Assembly: GCA_950295325.1 (NCBI GenBank)
Contig: OX485805.1
Coordinates: 41,688,758-41,752,757 of the forward strand
Direction of reading: 5' to 3'
Length of the DNA: 64,000 nt
DNA from: Polytrichum commune
Lineage: Eukaryota > Streptophyta > Polytrichopsida > Polytrichales > Polytrichaceae
Part shown: piece by piece, positions 36,401 to 48,690 of the stretch
How the letters are laid out: each line of letters starts with the position of its first letter
How positions within the stretch are numbered: position 1 is the stretch's first letter
Program-made: the position numbers and the translations under genes
The notes under the pieces: model-generated
Databases searched by the model: none
What the model saw: the letters and a program-made list of their open reading frames with translations, nothing else
Told to the model about the DNA's origin: nothing

Positions 36401-39400
36401 ATTATTTGTGCACTCACTAGTATATGCAGTGTGTCAAAAATAATGTAGGAGTCTCATTTTGTCAAATAATGTAGGAGTCATCAGGATCCATCAAGTTGTA
36501 TGTTAGCTGGGTCTTTTATCACAAATTCAGATTTGATCCTTGCTCTTGTATTCTATTTGTCTGAGATTGTTAATTCTGACTGGTAAGACTTACTGAACTG
36601 CAGTGTTCAATTGGGTGGATGTGCAGGCATATGAGAATAGACTTTTCTTCCTGAAAGTCACATCTGCTGGAGAAAAAATTGTGTCTGCAGAGGATGCTCT
36701 TATTGCACAACATGCTAGCCTTGCTCTGAAGCGTCGTGAAGGTGATTATACTGGAGTTAAAAATAAGGAAGCATTCACTGAGGTGCTGGAACGTGGGGCG
36801 CGTAATAGAGTTCAAAGTTCAGCCCAGGTCAGTGACCTGAGATTTATTACTTAATTACCTTAACTATGTCTCTTTTGTTTGTGGCTGACATCAATTGGCA
36901 CCTTATATCCTTCTAGTTCAAGAGCCACATTAGTGGTCATTACTCGCTGTTGATGGGTTTGATGAAGCCAAGAAGTTATTTTATGTCAAGCATCATGATA
37001 TCGATTTTGAGTTTTCTTAAGATGCAATCATATAGTATACTTTGTCCAGATGGGCAATGCAGATGACCTCTCAGTCTATTAAGTACAGCATGTTGGGATT
37101 AAGATGGACCTTCAACAATGTAATCAAGTCTTAGTCCCTGCATCACTTTGATGTCCGAGAGGTAAGCTGAGGTGCAGCACCACATGCTATACTGAAACTT
37201 AAGCATTAGAACATATGATTGCCTTATTCAATGATTGCCATTGCTGTTCAGGTGACAAGAGCTCCATCTGAAACAGAACGTATATTGACAAGTTTGCGAG
37301 GCCAAGTCAACATCGTCTTGGGAAGGGATAGGTTACCAGAAGCTAGGAAGCATCTTCAGACATTGGAGGTCCTCCATTTCCAGAAGCTTCTCAGTCAACA
37401 TTTCCTGCTCTTTTTGGAGCATTTTGATACTTGATCATTCTCAAAAATATTTTGAATTTTGAAATCATTTCTCCTTCTGCAGATTACTGTATTGCCAGTT
37501 GTAATTTCTTCTTCCTTATGTATCCAGTTTTACCATAGTCTTTCACCAACTTGCTGCCACTTGGCTAGTTATTTCTGTAGTTTGCATTGATATCAAAACT
37601 TCCAACAATGTGCAGACCATGCGGAAGGAGTACGCACAAGCAAGAGTAGTAGCCTTAGCGCAACGGGAGGTATTGTATGCAATGCATGAGCTAAACATGG
37701 GTACATCACGCCTGCGTTTACGATATCCTGGAGAACAGATGCACAATGACATTTCTGATCTTTCTGCACTACATGAAGAAGAAGTACCTCAACGAAATGT
37801 ACAGCTGACAGGTGAAAAGTTTGCAGCACTTGAGGAGCTCATGCAGGCAAAGGGTCAACTCAGATATCTAAATGTAAGTTTCTTGTAGTGGAGGCATATA
37901 CCAGGTATACTGCTCTATTAAGTTTGGGCCAAGAAGGTTGCATGTAAGTGGCACTTGTTTGTTAAGCAGTGATGCTAGTATTTGGGAGGTCATATTTCTT
38001 CTCGTCTATAAGGAATCAGCTGGAGGTGCACTCTCAACATGGTTAGGTCAATTTTTACTTCTCTTATTCAGAAACTAATAATAATATTCTCATAACAGAG
38101 CTTGTACAGCTTGATCTACTGCAGAGGTACAGCACCTTTTGATATCTTATAGATGTCTTTGCTGACATCTTGTGATGCAAGATATTGAATTTTTTTCTGG
38201 CAATGCAGGGTTTGAAGTCTGCAAGGCGTAATGCAGGTTCAGGCAGTGAAAGTAAGGAAAGTGAAGCAAGTGTGGAGAAGACAGAGGAGGAATGCCCTGT
38301 ATGTCATGAGAAAATGGGATCTCAATTTATGGTCCTCCCTTGCGGTCATGTGCTCTGTTGCAAGTGTATGTTCCTCCATACATCTTAATACTCAGAATCT
38401 GTGCACAATCTCATAGTTGAAATCAGTAACTTTAAGCGCCCAACCCGAATGTCACCCATGGATTTCTTTGCCTTTTCACATTGTCAAAATGAAGTTATAT
38501 GGCCTGGAGTGGATGTAGTCCTTGTATGCAATACGCCATACAAAATTTCAGTCTTCAATGATACAATGACTCAAAGAGTGCAAACAACTGAAGAAATTGA
38601 TTTTGCTCATCCATTCTCTGACTCTGTTGATGGATTGTGGGTGAGGAATGACAGGCATGATGCTGTTGGTTGAGCGGTCCACAATGCCACAATCCATCAA
38701 AAAAGTAAATTGCCCTACATGCAGACGCCGTACAAATGTTGGTGAAATAGCCTATGTAGACAACGCTTATGAAAAACATGAACTTAACACTAGTCTCTCG
38801 CAGTTTAACGGACGACAGAAGCAAGATGATGAAAATTTTGTGCCATTGAAGGGGTCCTATGGAACCAAGGTTAGTATATCCCTCCGATTTCTACGAATCT
38901 GTATGTTAACATGACTTGCTGACTTGCTTGATGACTTTTCACCTGGCTGATAAGGAAAGTATGACATCTTGGTGAAAGTTTGACATCTTGTCTGGATTTG
39001 GGGTGTTGTGGCAAAGGATATTGTGACGTTGATTACTGGCTACCCTAGTCCTACATGTTTCTGGAAGAGTATCTCCTTCCAACTCACATTAATATTCTTG
39101 CTGTACGTAACTTGCAGCTTGAGGCAGTCCTCAGGAGGTTGTTGTGGCTTAAGTCAAAAGATCCCAAAGTCAAGGTTCTTGTTTTCTCAGAGTGGCAAGG
39201 TGTGCTTGATGTTGTGGAGCATGCACTAATGGCCAATCACATCACCTTTGCACGGGTTAAGGGAGGCAGGTGTGTGTTCCATATTTCCTATGACTTGCAG
39301 AAATATCCCCACCTATCTCCAGACATTTGTGACTGTTAAAGAAATCAACATAGCTTCTCGAAGAGAATTTGGACAGATATGGGATTGGGTTTCTGTTTGG

Positions 39401-40400
39401 CATTGAAAGTGGCCCATGATAAGGCTTATTTTCTCAATGGCTTGAGTATGCACGACTTATCTTGATCTCGACATTGTATTAGGGTACACATATACTGAAC
39501 CTAAGGTCGATCTGGTCTGGCAAGAAGTAAAATGATGTGGCAACGTCCCTTTGTGCACAAGGTTAGGTGGCACCCAATCTTACAATTGGTTAATCCGAAA
39601 ATGTACCAGTTTTTGCTAACTGTTTTTTGATGCAGACAATTGAATGTTGCAATAGATATGTTCAAAGGCATTGAAACAAGATCCGACTCGAAAAAGAAGG
39701 GGAAGGAAAAAAAAGATGTTGAAGAAGTACAAGACTCGGTGCAGGTGTTGCTAATGCCTATTAGACTGGGAGCCAATGGCTTGAACCTGGTGGAAGCCCA
39801 GCATGTCATATTACTGGAACCACTTCTCAATCCTGGTGCAGAAGCGCAGGCTATCAACCGTGTGCATCGCATTGGTCAGACGCATGCTACTTTCGTTCAT
39901 CGATTCATTGTGAGGACCCAATTACATTGTGTACCTAGTATTTTCCGAAGTGGAAAATGTTTCTGCATTCAATCCGGGAAAAATGTTTTTCCTTCTGACA
40001 TAGCAGTCTCCATGCAACATTGAAGGTCATGAATGAATTAGTTAAATTTCAAAGAGAATCCTAATGCTAGGGTCCCAAATCCTTGGCCTTTGGTATGTGT
40101 GAATCTGAGTGTTCTTATTTGCTTTTCTGAATTGTCATGTAGGTACATGAAACAGTGGAGGAAAGCATCTATGAATTGAGGAGGAAAAAGACAGTGAACC
40201 TACCCAAACCTGGCTCAAGCAAGGCGGATGTGTGTGGTCTCACTCTGAGAGACCTAAGCTCCCTCTTCACAACTCAAATTGGAGGCTCAAATAATCTGGT
40301 TCAGGAGAAAGCGTCTGGGGCTATGGCTAGATTGACCCCAGCTGCAGCAGCTGGTGCTGCTGCAGAAGCCAGGTTCTTGAACAGCTTGAGGGGGACATAG
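27447..40400 (+). CDS. SHPRH: SHPRH-type E3 ubiquitin ligase / SNF2 helicase-like ATPase
   Basis: Twenty-one exons join in phase to about 1788 aa, similar to human SHPRH (about 1.7k aa). Order: acidic N-terminal region; [12 protein letters not shown] (about 330) opening the SNF2 domain; Walker A DEMGLGKT (410-417); a PHD finger within the ATPase (C458 ... H484, C487, closed by C569/C572); [10 protein letters not shown] (588-597); DEAQ box (705-708); a long helical insert; RING-HC C3HC4 at 1466-1512; and helicase C with RLGANGLNL (1655-1663) and [10 protein letters not shown] (1685-1694). Family members couple a DNA translocase to ubiquitin transfer. The animal/yeast counterparts (SHPRH/Rad5 group) modify PCNA at stalled forks, and a nuclear role is inferred here. 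All metal ligands and ATPase motifs are present, so the gene looks functional. It stands alone between repeat-rich flanks. Confidence 0.95.
27447..40400 (+). other. SHPRH: exon map of the SHPRH-like gene (21 exons)
   Basis: Exons: 27447-27651, 28225-28939, 29198-29443, 30197-30258, 30633-30959, 31509-31770, 32505-32744, 32971-33226, 33468-34019, 34239-34451, 34777-35016, 35453-35652, 36063-36279, 36627-36827, 37252-37368, 37616-37873, 38209-38365, 38655-38869, 39118-39269, 39636-39909, 40143-40400 (stop included). All introns are GT-AG, and the total of 5367 nt is divisible by three without internal stops. Exon 1 has a second in-phase donor after 27534. Exon 7 begins after a weak GTGTGAAG acceptor, chosen because it is the only one that restores the frame after an upstream TGA. 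Confidence 0.88.
27652..28224 (+). other. intron 1 of the SHPRH-like gene, with short duplicated segment
   Basis: Two approximately 40 bp segments starting GCCGATATCGGCGAAGCTTT (27716) and GCCGATATGAGCAAAGCTTT (27773) are imperfect direct repeats 57 bp apart. A 65-codon open frame covers them, but I recognise no domain and take it as intronic. Confidence 0.5.
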
Positions 40401-42099
40401 GATACATGATGTGTATAAACATTTTCTCCATCCTTTCGATTGAATTCTTGAAATCTTTTCGTCCCTTGGCCAATTCGGGCTGTTGTGGGATGTTAGAATC
40501 TATAATGTTCTTAAAAGAGTATCCGCATCCTTCTGCTATTGTAAGCATATCGAGGAGTACAGATAAAAATGTTGTTATCTGCTATTGCTTCTCCAGGATC
40601 TCTCTGCCAAGTCTAAATGGCTATAAAAATGTGGTTTCAATTGGGACTGTTGTGGCAGTAAGTTTCATTCAAAGAGGTGATTATTGTTGATCTGTAAAGT
40701 TCTGCCTTTGTTGAGAATAAGCATTGGAATATCTCCAAGCTCTATACTGCTTATTATATGGATTTCCTATTCTCAAGTTTATAATGGGGTATGTCGTACT
40801 TATGTTTATGATGAATGACGTCTTTCAGATCTCCACATTGACAGGGGAAGGTGCACCATGTTCATTCAAGCTTCAAAAAGTGGGTTATCACGGACAAGGT
40901 GTTTTATCTTAACACCCACTTACTTTGAAACAGTTACCTTGTTCCCCACACTTTGCTTCACATCCAGTTTAGCTTTATATTCCACTCGTTTCTTCCCGTG
41001 TTTACACTGTCTGGGATATGCCCCTTCCTTATTGGCTAAGTATTGGGTGGACCTGGCCGAGACGTGGGTGGCCATGATCCGGGTTCACCCAATGGCCATT
41101 ATCTAAATCAATTTCCATTGGAAAGAGAGTATGCACATCATTGAAGAACTACACTAACCAATTTGGTAGACTGTATGACATTTTTTGAAAGTGTGGTTTT
41201 GTCCTAAGAAATGTTGGGAAGGAGGGCATAGTTTAGATATGGCCATTGGATGGATTTGGCTCGCAGCCACTTGCTGCTTGGCCGGGTGCACCCAATGGCT
41301 ATTCTCTAGTACTTATCAACTCCCCTCTTCGTCATCATATTTCTCCAATCCCACGACAAGTTCCAAGAGCCTGCTGGTGACAACTGAAGCAACGTATTTT
41401 CATCTCAACATGTTTTGTAGGAGTTATAATAGCTGGATGGCATAATAATCTCTTCCTGATGGACATTACATCAACACAAAGACATGCCAAATTTTTCCCT
41501 TCTTTAAAGTCCATCCCTTGTACCACATACTCAGCCAACCTCGGGGCATAATGCATGCTTATATAGTAAGTGAGATATAATGCCTGTCAGACAAAAGTCA
41601 TAATGCCCGCTGTATGGATCCTTACAAAACAAACACTCATACAAACTTTATCTCCTCAGGGAACACCTTGAGGAGAGTCCGGTTTAAAAATTTAGGCTCC
41701 GGCCCTCGACCAAGTGCCCTTAAATTCAACAATGCACTCTCCTCAGGTTATTTCCCTATACTTTTCAACTCTCCCTCCACGCCGTCATTGTGTTTCCCCG
41801 ATTTCTGCGACAAAGTCCAAGAGCCTGGTGACATTTGAGGCAATGCAATTCGATCTCCCACATACTCGAAATGCCTGTCTTAAATCCCGCCCATCATCTT
41901 GTCATGCAAGCCGCATGCCAGTTGAGTACGGAGTTTTATCTCCAGCAGGTTCCTGTTGCTTCGGTTGTATGGAGACTCATCACCATCTCTTGGATCACGA
42001 TGCGGTAAAGTTGACTTCCTTCTCATCTGTGAGGTAGCCCGTGTTGCAAATGAAGAAGATGCACGATGTAGTGTGTGCCTGTTGAGAAAGACTTCCCAA
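40401..42099 (+). other. 3' flank of the SHPRH-like gene and intergenic
   Basis: The 3' UTR should start at 40401, but its end is not clear. The words GG(T/G)(T/G)CACCCAATGGC(C/T)ATT occur at about 41083 and 41285, and TATTGGGTGGACC (41040) is the inverted partner of the first. This suggests a small foldback. No gene supported. Confidence 0.4.
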
Positions 42100-42540
42100 C
42101 TGCTTTGCAGGATGTGCACTGGCTGGCTTGATATTGTCATACCTCACCTTCCACAACTAGGATGGAACACCCTCCCACCATTGATCATTAATTTAGGGCA
42201 GGCATCCGCGGCACCATTTGTAAATCCTCCATTGATAAACTCAGACTTGGATACTCCTTTTACCAAAATCCAAACTCTCATGGAAACCATTTTCCTTGAT
42301 GCTATTAAATATCTCACGTACATCATTCTTAATAAACGTAAACTCGAAACAAAAATCAAACCTCTGTGTCTTGTGATTAGTATTCTCTCCTCCTCCTTAG
42401 TGCCCATCTATTCACAAGTAGGCATTACACCATCCTCACCTGTCCTCTCCACTCGGATGGGATACATGGATGGCTAACGGGCCATTGCCATGTTAGATAT
42501 CTTCTTCTTCTTGCTACTTTCATTGTCAATAATCTTCTCA
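42100..42540 (+). pseudogene. unidentified coding remnant, copy 1 (LNKRKLE family)
   Basis: An open plus frame (within 41956-42477) contains AIKYLTYIILNKRKLETK. A homologous block at 50500-50985 encodes AIRYLIHIVLNKRKLEKK. The two differ at many third positions while the protein is kept, which suggests descent from a real gene, perhaps a transposon or viral-type protein. I cannot name the family. Homology between the copies extends beyond the frame on both sides. Confidence 0.5.
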
Positions 42541-42689
42541 CTTCCTCATGTGTTCATGCCTTTGGAGCTCCCTAAACCCTATCAATGGAAAAGTCCAAGG
42601 CTTCCATTGTTGCTTCCTCAAAACTGGGCTCCCCTCCCCTTCCTCTTGATATTTTGTTTAAGGTAAGCATGTCTTAAATGGACACTTTT

Positions 42690-43050
42690 CTCTCTACACC
42701 CAATTCTTGTAGGCTATATGACACACACAATGAATGTGAAATGATTAGCAAATCTCAAATCGTGACCGCAGTCACCTTCCTCATAGTTTTTGGAGCTTGT
42801 TTGAATATCTTATTCATTGTCAAAGTGAAGATTCTCTGAGTTATTGAGTGATCATATAGGTCCCTCCCAATTATGTTGACTTTGGCGTCAAGAACGGTTT
42901 ATAATATTTGAGAAGGTAGTCCAATCTTGTTCCAACATATTATGTCACTTTGAGGTCCATTCTTAGATCCACATCCAACCATTCTCCACTCAAATATAGG
43001 TGTTGTTTTTATTTTATTTTATTAAGATGAGGCACTGAATTAAACACATC
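42690..43050 (+). repeat. R1 family copy
   Basis: Same orientation as 12005-12460. It has AAATCGTGACCGCAGTCACC, GTTTGAATATCTTATTCATT, AAAGTGAAGATTCTCTGAG, a CCCTCCCAATTATGTTGAC block and CCACTCAAATATAGGTG. Confidence 0.55.
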
Positions 43051-46034
43051 TATCTTATTTACCATGTAGAAATCATGGGGATTGTGAAATGGATGCCAAG
43101 ACATATCATATGGTTAGTGGACCTAAAATGAACACTAGGATGCTCGAGATCCTCCTAAGCGTCTAGGAGGCCATACATGTCTAGGCTTTGCTATGCATAC
43201 ATTCATGTATTTGAGTTACATACTTGTTGCAAATACATGTCAAAAGTGACTCTATCTAGAATTAATATATTCATAAGGTGTACATTATTACAATTTGCTG
43301 AATAATGCAATATAAATTTAATGTTTGAGTTTAAATACACAACATAGATGCAAATACTATATTGAGCATCCATGTCACATATATCCATGTTCTAAATGTT
43401 TCCTTTACATGCAATGATGCATCAACTAAGAATTTGTACCCATAACTAATAATTTTAAGACTCAGTGTTAGGTCATGACTCGTAGATATGGGTTAAACAA
43501 GTTGTACATTGGATACATTAGATTTTCAAGGGGTTACATGTTCAACTGTTTAATCATTTCTGATCTAAAATTAAGGGTACGCATAAAAGGCCAATGCAAT
43601 TAAGTTCATGGAATTTTGACATTGTGTAATTCAGATATGGTTTTTGAAAGTCAAGGTTTCTTTATGATCTAAAGTGGCTACATAGCCCCCCCCCCTGAAA
43701 AAGAACAAACATAGTTGATACCTAGTGTGGATCATCACAAACAAATGCACACCATTACAAACATAGTTCAAGGTTTACTATGAAGATAATCATTTGGTTT
43801 AGGGTTTAGTGTAACAACATTCAAGCATTAATTTTAACTTCACTAACTATGATGATGGAATCATGATATGAGAGAGGTCCACATAACATAACAACGTGGA
43901 TAGCACATAGAAATGAACAACTCATTCTACAAGGAAATTGCCCACAAATATGTGTTGCAACTTTCTCAATGAATGGCATCGCACCTTATCATATAAACAC
44001 TGCAAATCACGCATCATCACAATTCGAAATACTCAAAAGCATTCTTCTTTCACAAGGACACTATGAGAAATCTTCCTTAACATCAATCCAAACGCTAATA
44101 GTTTCCAAAAAGTTGGTTATCGAAACCTCTTTCATGGGTTGCATAGCTAGAAGTTATGTAGTGCTTAGCATTGACATGTCAAGTACATGGAATGCTTGAT
44201 AATCTCAATATACTAGTCTTTGACAATGCATATGGAGGTTCAATAAGGTGCTTTGTCACTTCATCAATTGTTATGCCCTAAAAACATTGAGAATGCGGTC
44301 CATGAAGAGGAGGTTTAGGATGGTGGGGAATAAGGTATCCATTATGATACGCTTCTTAGAATTGTAGGTGTAGGTAAATCAATCTTACGCATTTTATTTT
44401 TCCACAACAATCTCAAATTCAAGAGCCACACACATTTGCAATCCCATTTAAGAAACTTTGGTGTTTGAGGTTTGCCACATGTGCACCCCTCGATCAAGAC
44501 ACAAGTATCGTGTCTTTTTCCTAGTTAGACTATAACACCTTGGTTAGAAGATATTGCTAAATAATGTGTGGAGGTGGATGACCTCCTTATGAAAACAAGT
44601 GATGTAATATCCAATCGGACATTGACAATAAAATGGATGTGGAAGCATGTTGCAAATTTCCTTAGGAATTGAGGTTTTTATTTTTTGGTGTTCTTTTTTT
44701 AGATATGTTGGTTCAAGGGCATTTTTCATTTGTCTAACTTGTATGTCATAATAAGTTTAGGGAGTTACTTGGAAGTTATTTTAGAAATTAGAGCTATTGG
44801 TCCCAGGGGGTGCATTGTATTAAACACATATGACTACATGTAACTGCACAAAAGGGGTATGAATTTTAAACTTTGCTGCACTACGTCTACATATGTTACA
44901 CAAAGTACAACCCGTACTTTTTACATGTATGGAGGACCTTTTAGAAATATAAAACATTTGTACTTGTATAGTGTTGTCACTTTGTTAGATCTTGGTTGTG
45001 CTTGTGGTGTGTGTGTTTTTGAGCACATCTAAAGGTAAAATTGTAGTAAAATGTTAAAGACCAAAAAACAACTACTCCAATTGAGGTTTGGGTTGTTGGG
45101 AGGGTTCAAAGATGCGTATGAAGTTTGATAATCATTGGGTGGAGTATAGGGATCTAATTGACTTGATGGACCGTTCATCAAACATAGAGATTGGCTTATG
45201 TTGGTATCAAAAAGGAACTAACAATAAGTGAACATACAATCTTATTGATCATTTGATGATAGACTTAGAAACAATAATTCCATAAGATGCTATGACATAT
45301 ATTGCAAACTTAGATGCTCATGCGTTGAATATGGGGTTGAAAAAAAAATCTTCAATGACTTTACTGATGGGGCTTTGCATTGTACATATGATAGGGGTTG
45401 ATTGTTATTTAAAATATATTGTATGCTTATATTAGTGACTATGTATGAATGTGATTTTTTTATGTATGCACACTGTCACTTGTATTTTTATCATTGAAAT
45501 TGTACGTGTATTGGTTAATTTCACAATTACAAACTTGTACATAGGTGGTTTTAGAGTATGTTGTGATCGCACATGATTCTTGGATTCAATGAGAGGCGCA
45601 CCCTCCAACTATTAGTCTCTTTCAATACATGATAGTGTTATTGATCATGCGCTTCAATTGCATATTGGCCAAGTATTATTTCATATTCGATGTACTCATT
45701 GGAGTTTTTTCTACGACAAGTACAACACAATATTCAAAACATTATTGACTTCCACTTGTTTGGTTTCATTCATTGAGAATTAGTGTGGTATCCACACTCT
45801 AGGGGGACTTCAATAACGTTTTGGCATCATACATGTCTATGTAATGAACACTTTGGATGTTCTTGAAATTTCCCCTAGTTAGGCACCCTTGCTCAAAAAC
45901 ACATGAATCCCTATAAACTAGGAACCAACCCTTATAAAACCTATAACCGAAGAGTCTAATACAAAATGAGAACTCTCATGTCAGTGTGCTCATGAAATAG
46001 CAACTCCCATGTGATGAGAAATCAACACAATTTA
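43051..46034. other. intergenic; one decayed frame near 45110-45345
   Basis: A C run lies near 43687. At 45110-45345 the plus strand reads as a protein-like frame (MKFDNHWVEYRDLIDLMDRS ...) broken by two in-frame stops. It may be a transposon fragment, but no family is recognised. Otherwise nothing is supported. Confidence 0.35.
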
Positions 46035-46406
46035 GGGCCAGTTTACACTACGGTGGAGAAGTCCACCGGTCATGAAAAAAAGGGCGTTTCTCAATTGTGA
46101 TTGGTCGAAAATGCAACTCTTGACCGGTGGTGTTTACACTAGGTGAAGAAAACAATGGTGGTGAACTTTTCTCATGGATGATAAAATGACATGGCCGCCT
46201 ACATGGCCGCACTTTTGGAGTTGGGCTTCTCCGGCCTCTTGAGGCCGGACAAGAAACTCCTCCTCCGGAGAAGCCCAACTCAATAACAATATTTTATTGC
46301 CTTTAATTCTTCTCCGGCACATCCACCATTTGCCTCATATAACCATGTCTTGGCCAAGCATTCTTGACCGACCGGAGGCCTTCTCCACCGTAGTGTAAAC
46401 CGGCCC
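46035..46406. mobile_element. Tourist-like (PIF/Harbinger) MITE, 372 bp
   Basis: The terminal inverted repeats match at 26 of 27 bases (left GGGCCAGTTTACACTACGGT, right complement GGGCCGGTTTACACTACGGT). They are flanked by TTA on both sides (46032-46034 and 46407-46409), the 3 bp target of PIF/Harbinger elements. Nested inside are further inverted repeats: CCACCGGTCA/TGACCGGTGG, a 17 bp GAGTTGGGCTTCTCCGG pair, and the palindrome GGCCTCTTGAGGCC. It has no transposase. Confidence 0.85.
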
Positions 46407-46409
46407 TTA

Positions 46410-48282
46410 GAATACATGAGAAACTTAGTTAGGTGCTTACTTGCCAACTAAGCAATCAATCTTCAAGTTGTACATGTGTCCTTTGAAAGGTTGTCACATT
46501 CGTGAAAGGTGGCAAGTCATGTAACCAATACCCATAGAACATATGACATGGCACCTAACTAGGAACACACCGATAACAAGAAATACATTGCATTCATCCA
46601 AATATCCGTATACAAAGAAATCATTCATCCACACGGTGTGAATAAAGTTGCTCTTTGCTAGCATGTCCGGCTCCCAAGAGATAGGAAATTATTGTATACG
46701 AGCGTACCTCTCATTGAAGCCTTAAAATAATACGCAACCCTGAGGAATTCGTTTTAAAACCCTTAAGTGTTCATGCAACTCAAAATGGGCCGCCACCTAA
46801 TATTCTCATGGGTTTGCGACTCATTAGGTGGCATCTACATGGATGGAAGGTATGTACTGGTTTAGGGTGTTGTCCACTATCATGTGGGCCAAAATAACAT
46901 ATATAAAAGTCATACTCCAAGCATGTGGGTGTTTTGGAGGATTTGGAGCTACATGTTTTGGGAGGTGGCCCCATGAGCTACCCATTGTGTGTCAAGTGCA
47001 CATATAACCACATGTGACCTTTCTAGTTTGCAACCCATATATTTTAGTTAGCATGTCCAAATTGGATGAGGTTTATTCTCAACCGGGCAAGATCATGGAT
47101 GTGCATGACTCCACCAGACAAGATCATGGCTACGCATGACTCCACTGGACATACTAACTTTGACAAACTTTGAGTGTATAGGTCGAAGGCCTTAGTCAAA
47201 GGGTGAATCGTCAAAAATGTCATGATTTGGCCATTCAACTTTGAGGGTGACAAACTTGATATGAATTTCATCAACCCAAATTTTTGGGAGAAGCTCACTT
47301 GACAACCCGTATAGTATATTATGGCTGCATTTCTAGCCTGCAAAGAATTATGACTTGACCCAAGTGGGCATCAAAAATAAAATTTCAGATTTTTTTGGAG
47401 CCACCCCCCTGATGAAGGCCCTATTCGCGTGTCAAGCTTACCGAAATATACGGTAGTGTAATTCGCATCCGTACAGTTGAAATTGATTTAGTTTAATTTA
47501 ATTTAATTTTTTGCTACAAGACTGAAAATTCAAGCACTGGTGTTGGACTTGTGTGAAAATGGAATATGAATGCTTGAATAGTTTGGAGTTAAATAAAATT
47601 GACAATGGGATTAGCTTCAATGACCTTGAATTAGTCCACTTGAAGTCATTTGAGATGAACCGGCAACAAATCCATAGGGAATCAAGTTTAAATGTTGGAT
47701 GGATGAGATGTATGCTTGTATATGATGATTCCCTTTCTCCACAAACCACAAGCCACTGGAAGATATCAAATACACAACACATGCTCCAGCATAAAGCCAA
47801 GCCTAAGGGGTGTGTGGCCCTATTTTGGGCACTTTCAATATTTTTGGTTGTTGGATTGGTTTAGAATTATATCATCCAATTAGCAAATGCGATTTGTAAA
47901 GATTGTCAATTCAAGTTTTATTATTGAAGTAGAGAAACCAATAGTTATAAGAAATCACAACCAAAATTTCTTGCTTTTTAATTAATCCCATAAAATTTTC
48001 TAGATGTGTTCATTATTGAGTCTAGAATGGGCCTAGAATGATGTTTATATTTCGAGTATCATTGTAACACATGCATTTTTGGTGATTCGTGTGTATATTA
48101 AATATAAATAATTTGTTTAAATAAAAGACCTAATTTAAAATATGTTGCCCCATATATCAGTTAAATATGTAGGCATCGAATTAAAAGGATTGGTCACTTA
48201 ATGCTCACATATTTCCTATGAATTAGCATTACATCCACTTGTACTGGTAGAGTCCCATGACATTCTATGGTAAGGATCGCTT
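46410..48282. other. intergenic, nothing recognised
   Basis: Frames on both strands at about 47498-47864 overlap one another and show no domain. No supported gene or RNA. Confidence 0.4.
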
Positions 48283-48690
48283 TACACATGGACCAAGACC
48301 CGTGACCATGAAAATCTAAGAGCTCTTGGAGATCGTCCAAAGGCCATACCTTGGGAAATAGAAATCCAATTATGCAATTGATGGGCTCCCAACCTAAGTG
48401 TAAAGTGAAAGTGGATCATATTGAGGAAACGCAACATATTTTATGGATAATCCAAAATAGTAGGTAGTATGAGACCCCACTATGGTAATTTAAAATTTGG
48501 TAGACCATGAAACACTATCCATTAGGTGTCAGCTAGGACGCAATGTAGGATTCAATCCATTCGAATTTCTTTGGTCCCTCAGGCCCTCAAGATCTAGTGT
48601 AAAGTGAGCATGGGCCGCCTCCGGCTTCTCGACCACCCACATAATTTCTCTATCATGGGTAAAGGGCCCTCAAGCTCTAGTGTAAAGTGG
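48283..48690 (+). repeat. dispersed inverted-repeat family related to 8528-8905
   Basis: The left end CGCTTTACACATGG and the right end CTAGTGTAAAGTGGCTCT are roughly complementary. The interior CCGTGACCATGAAAAT, ACCTTGGGAAATAGAAATCC and GTGGATCATATTGAGG matches 8528-8905 in order. CCCTCAAG-TCTAGTGTAAAGTG occurs twice near the right end. Probably a MITE related to the element at 54277. Confidence 0.5.
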
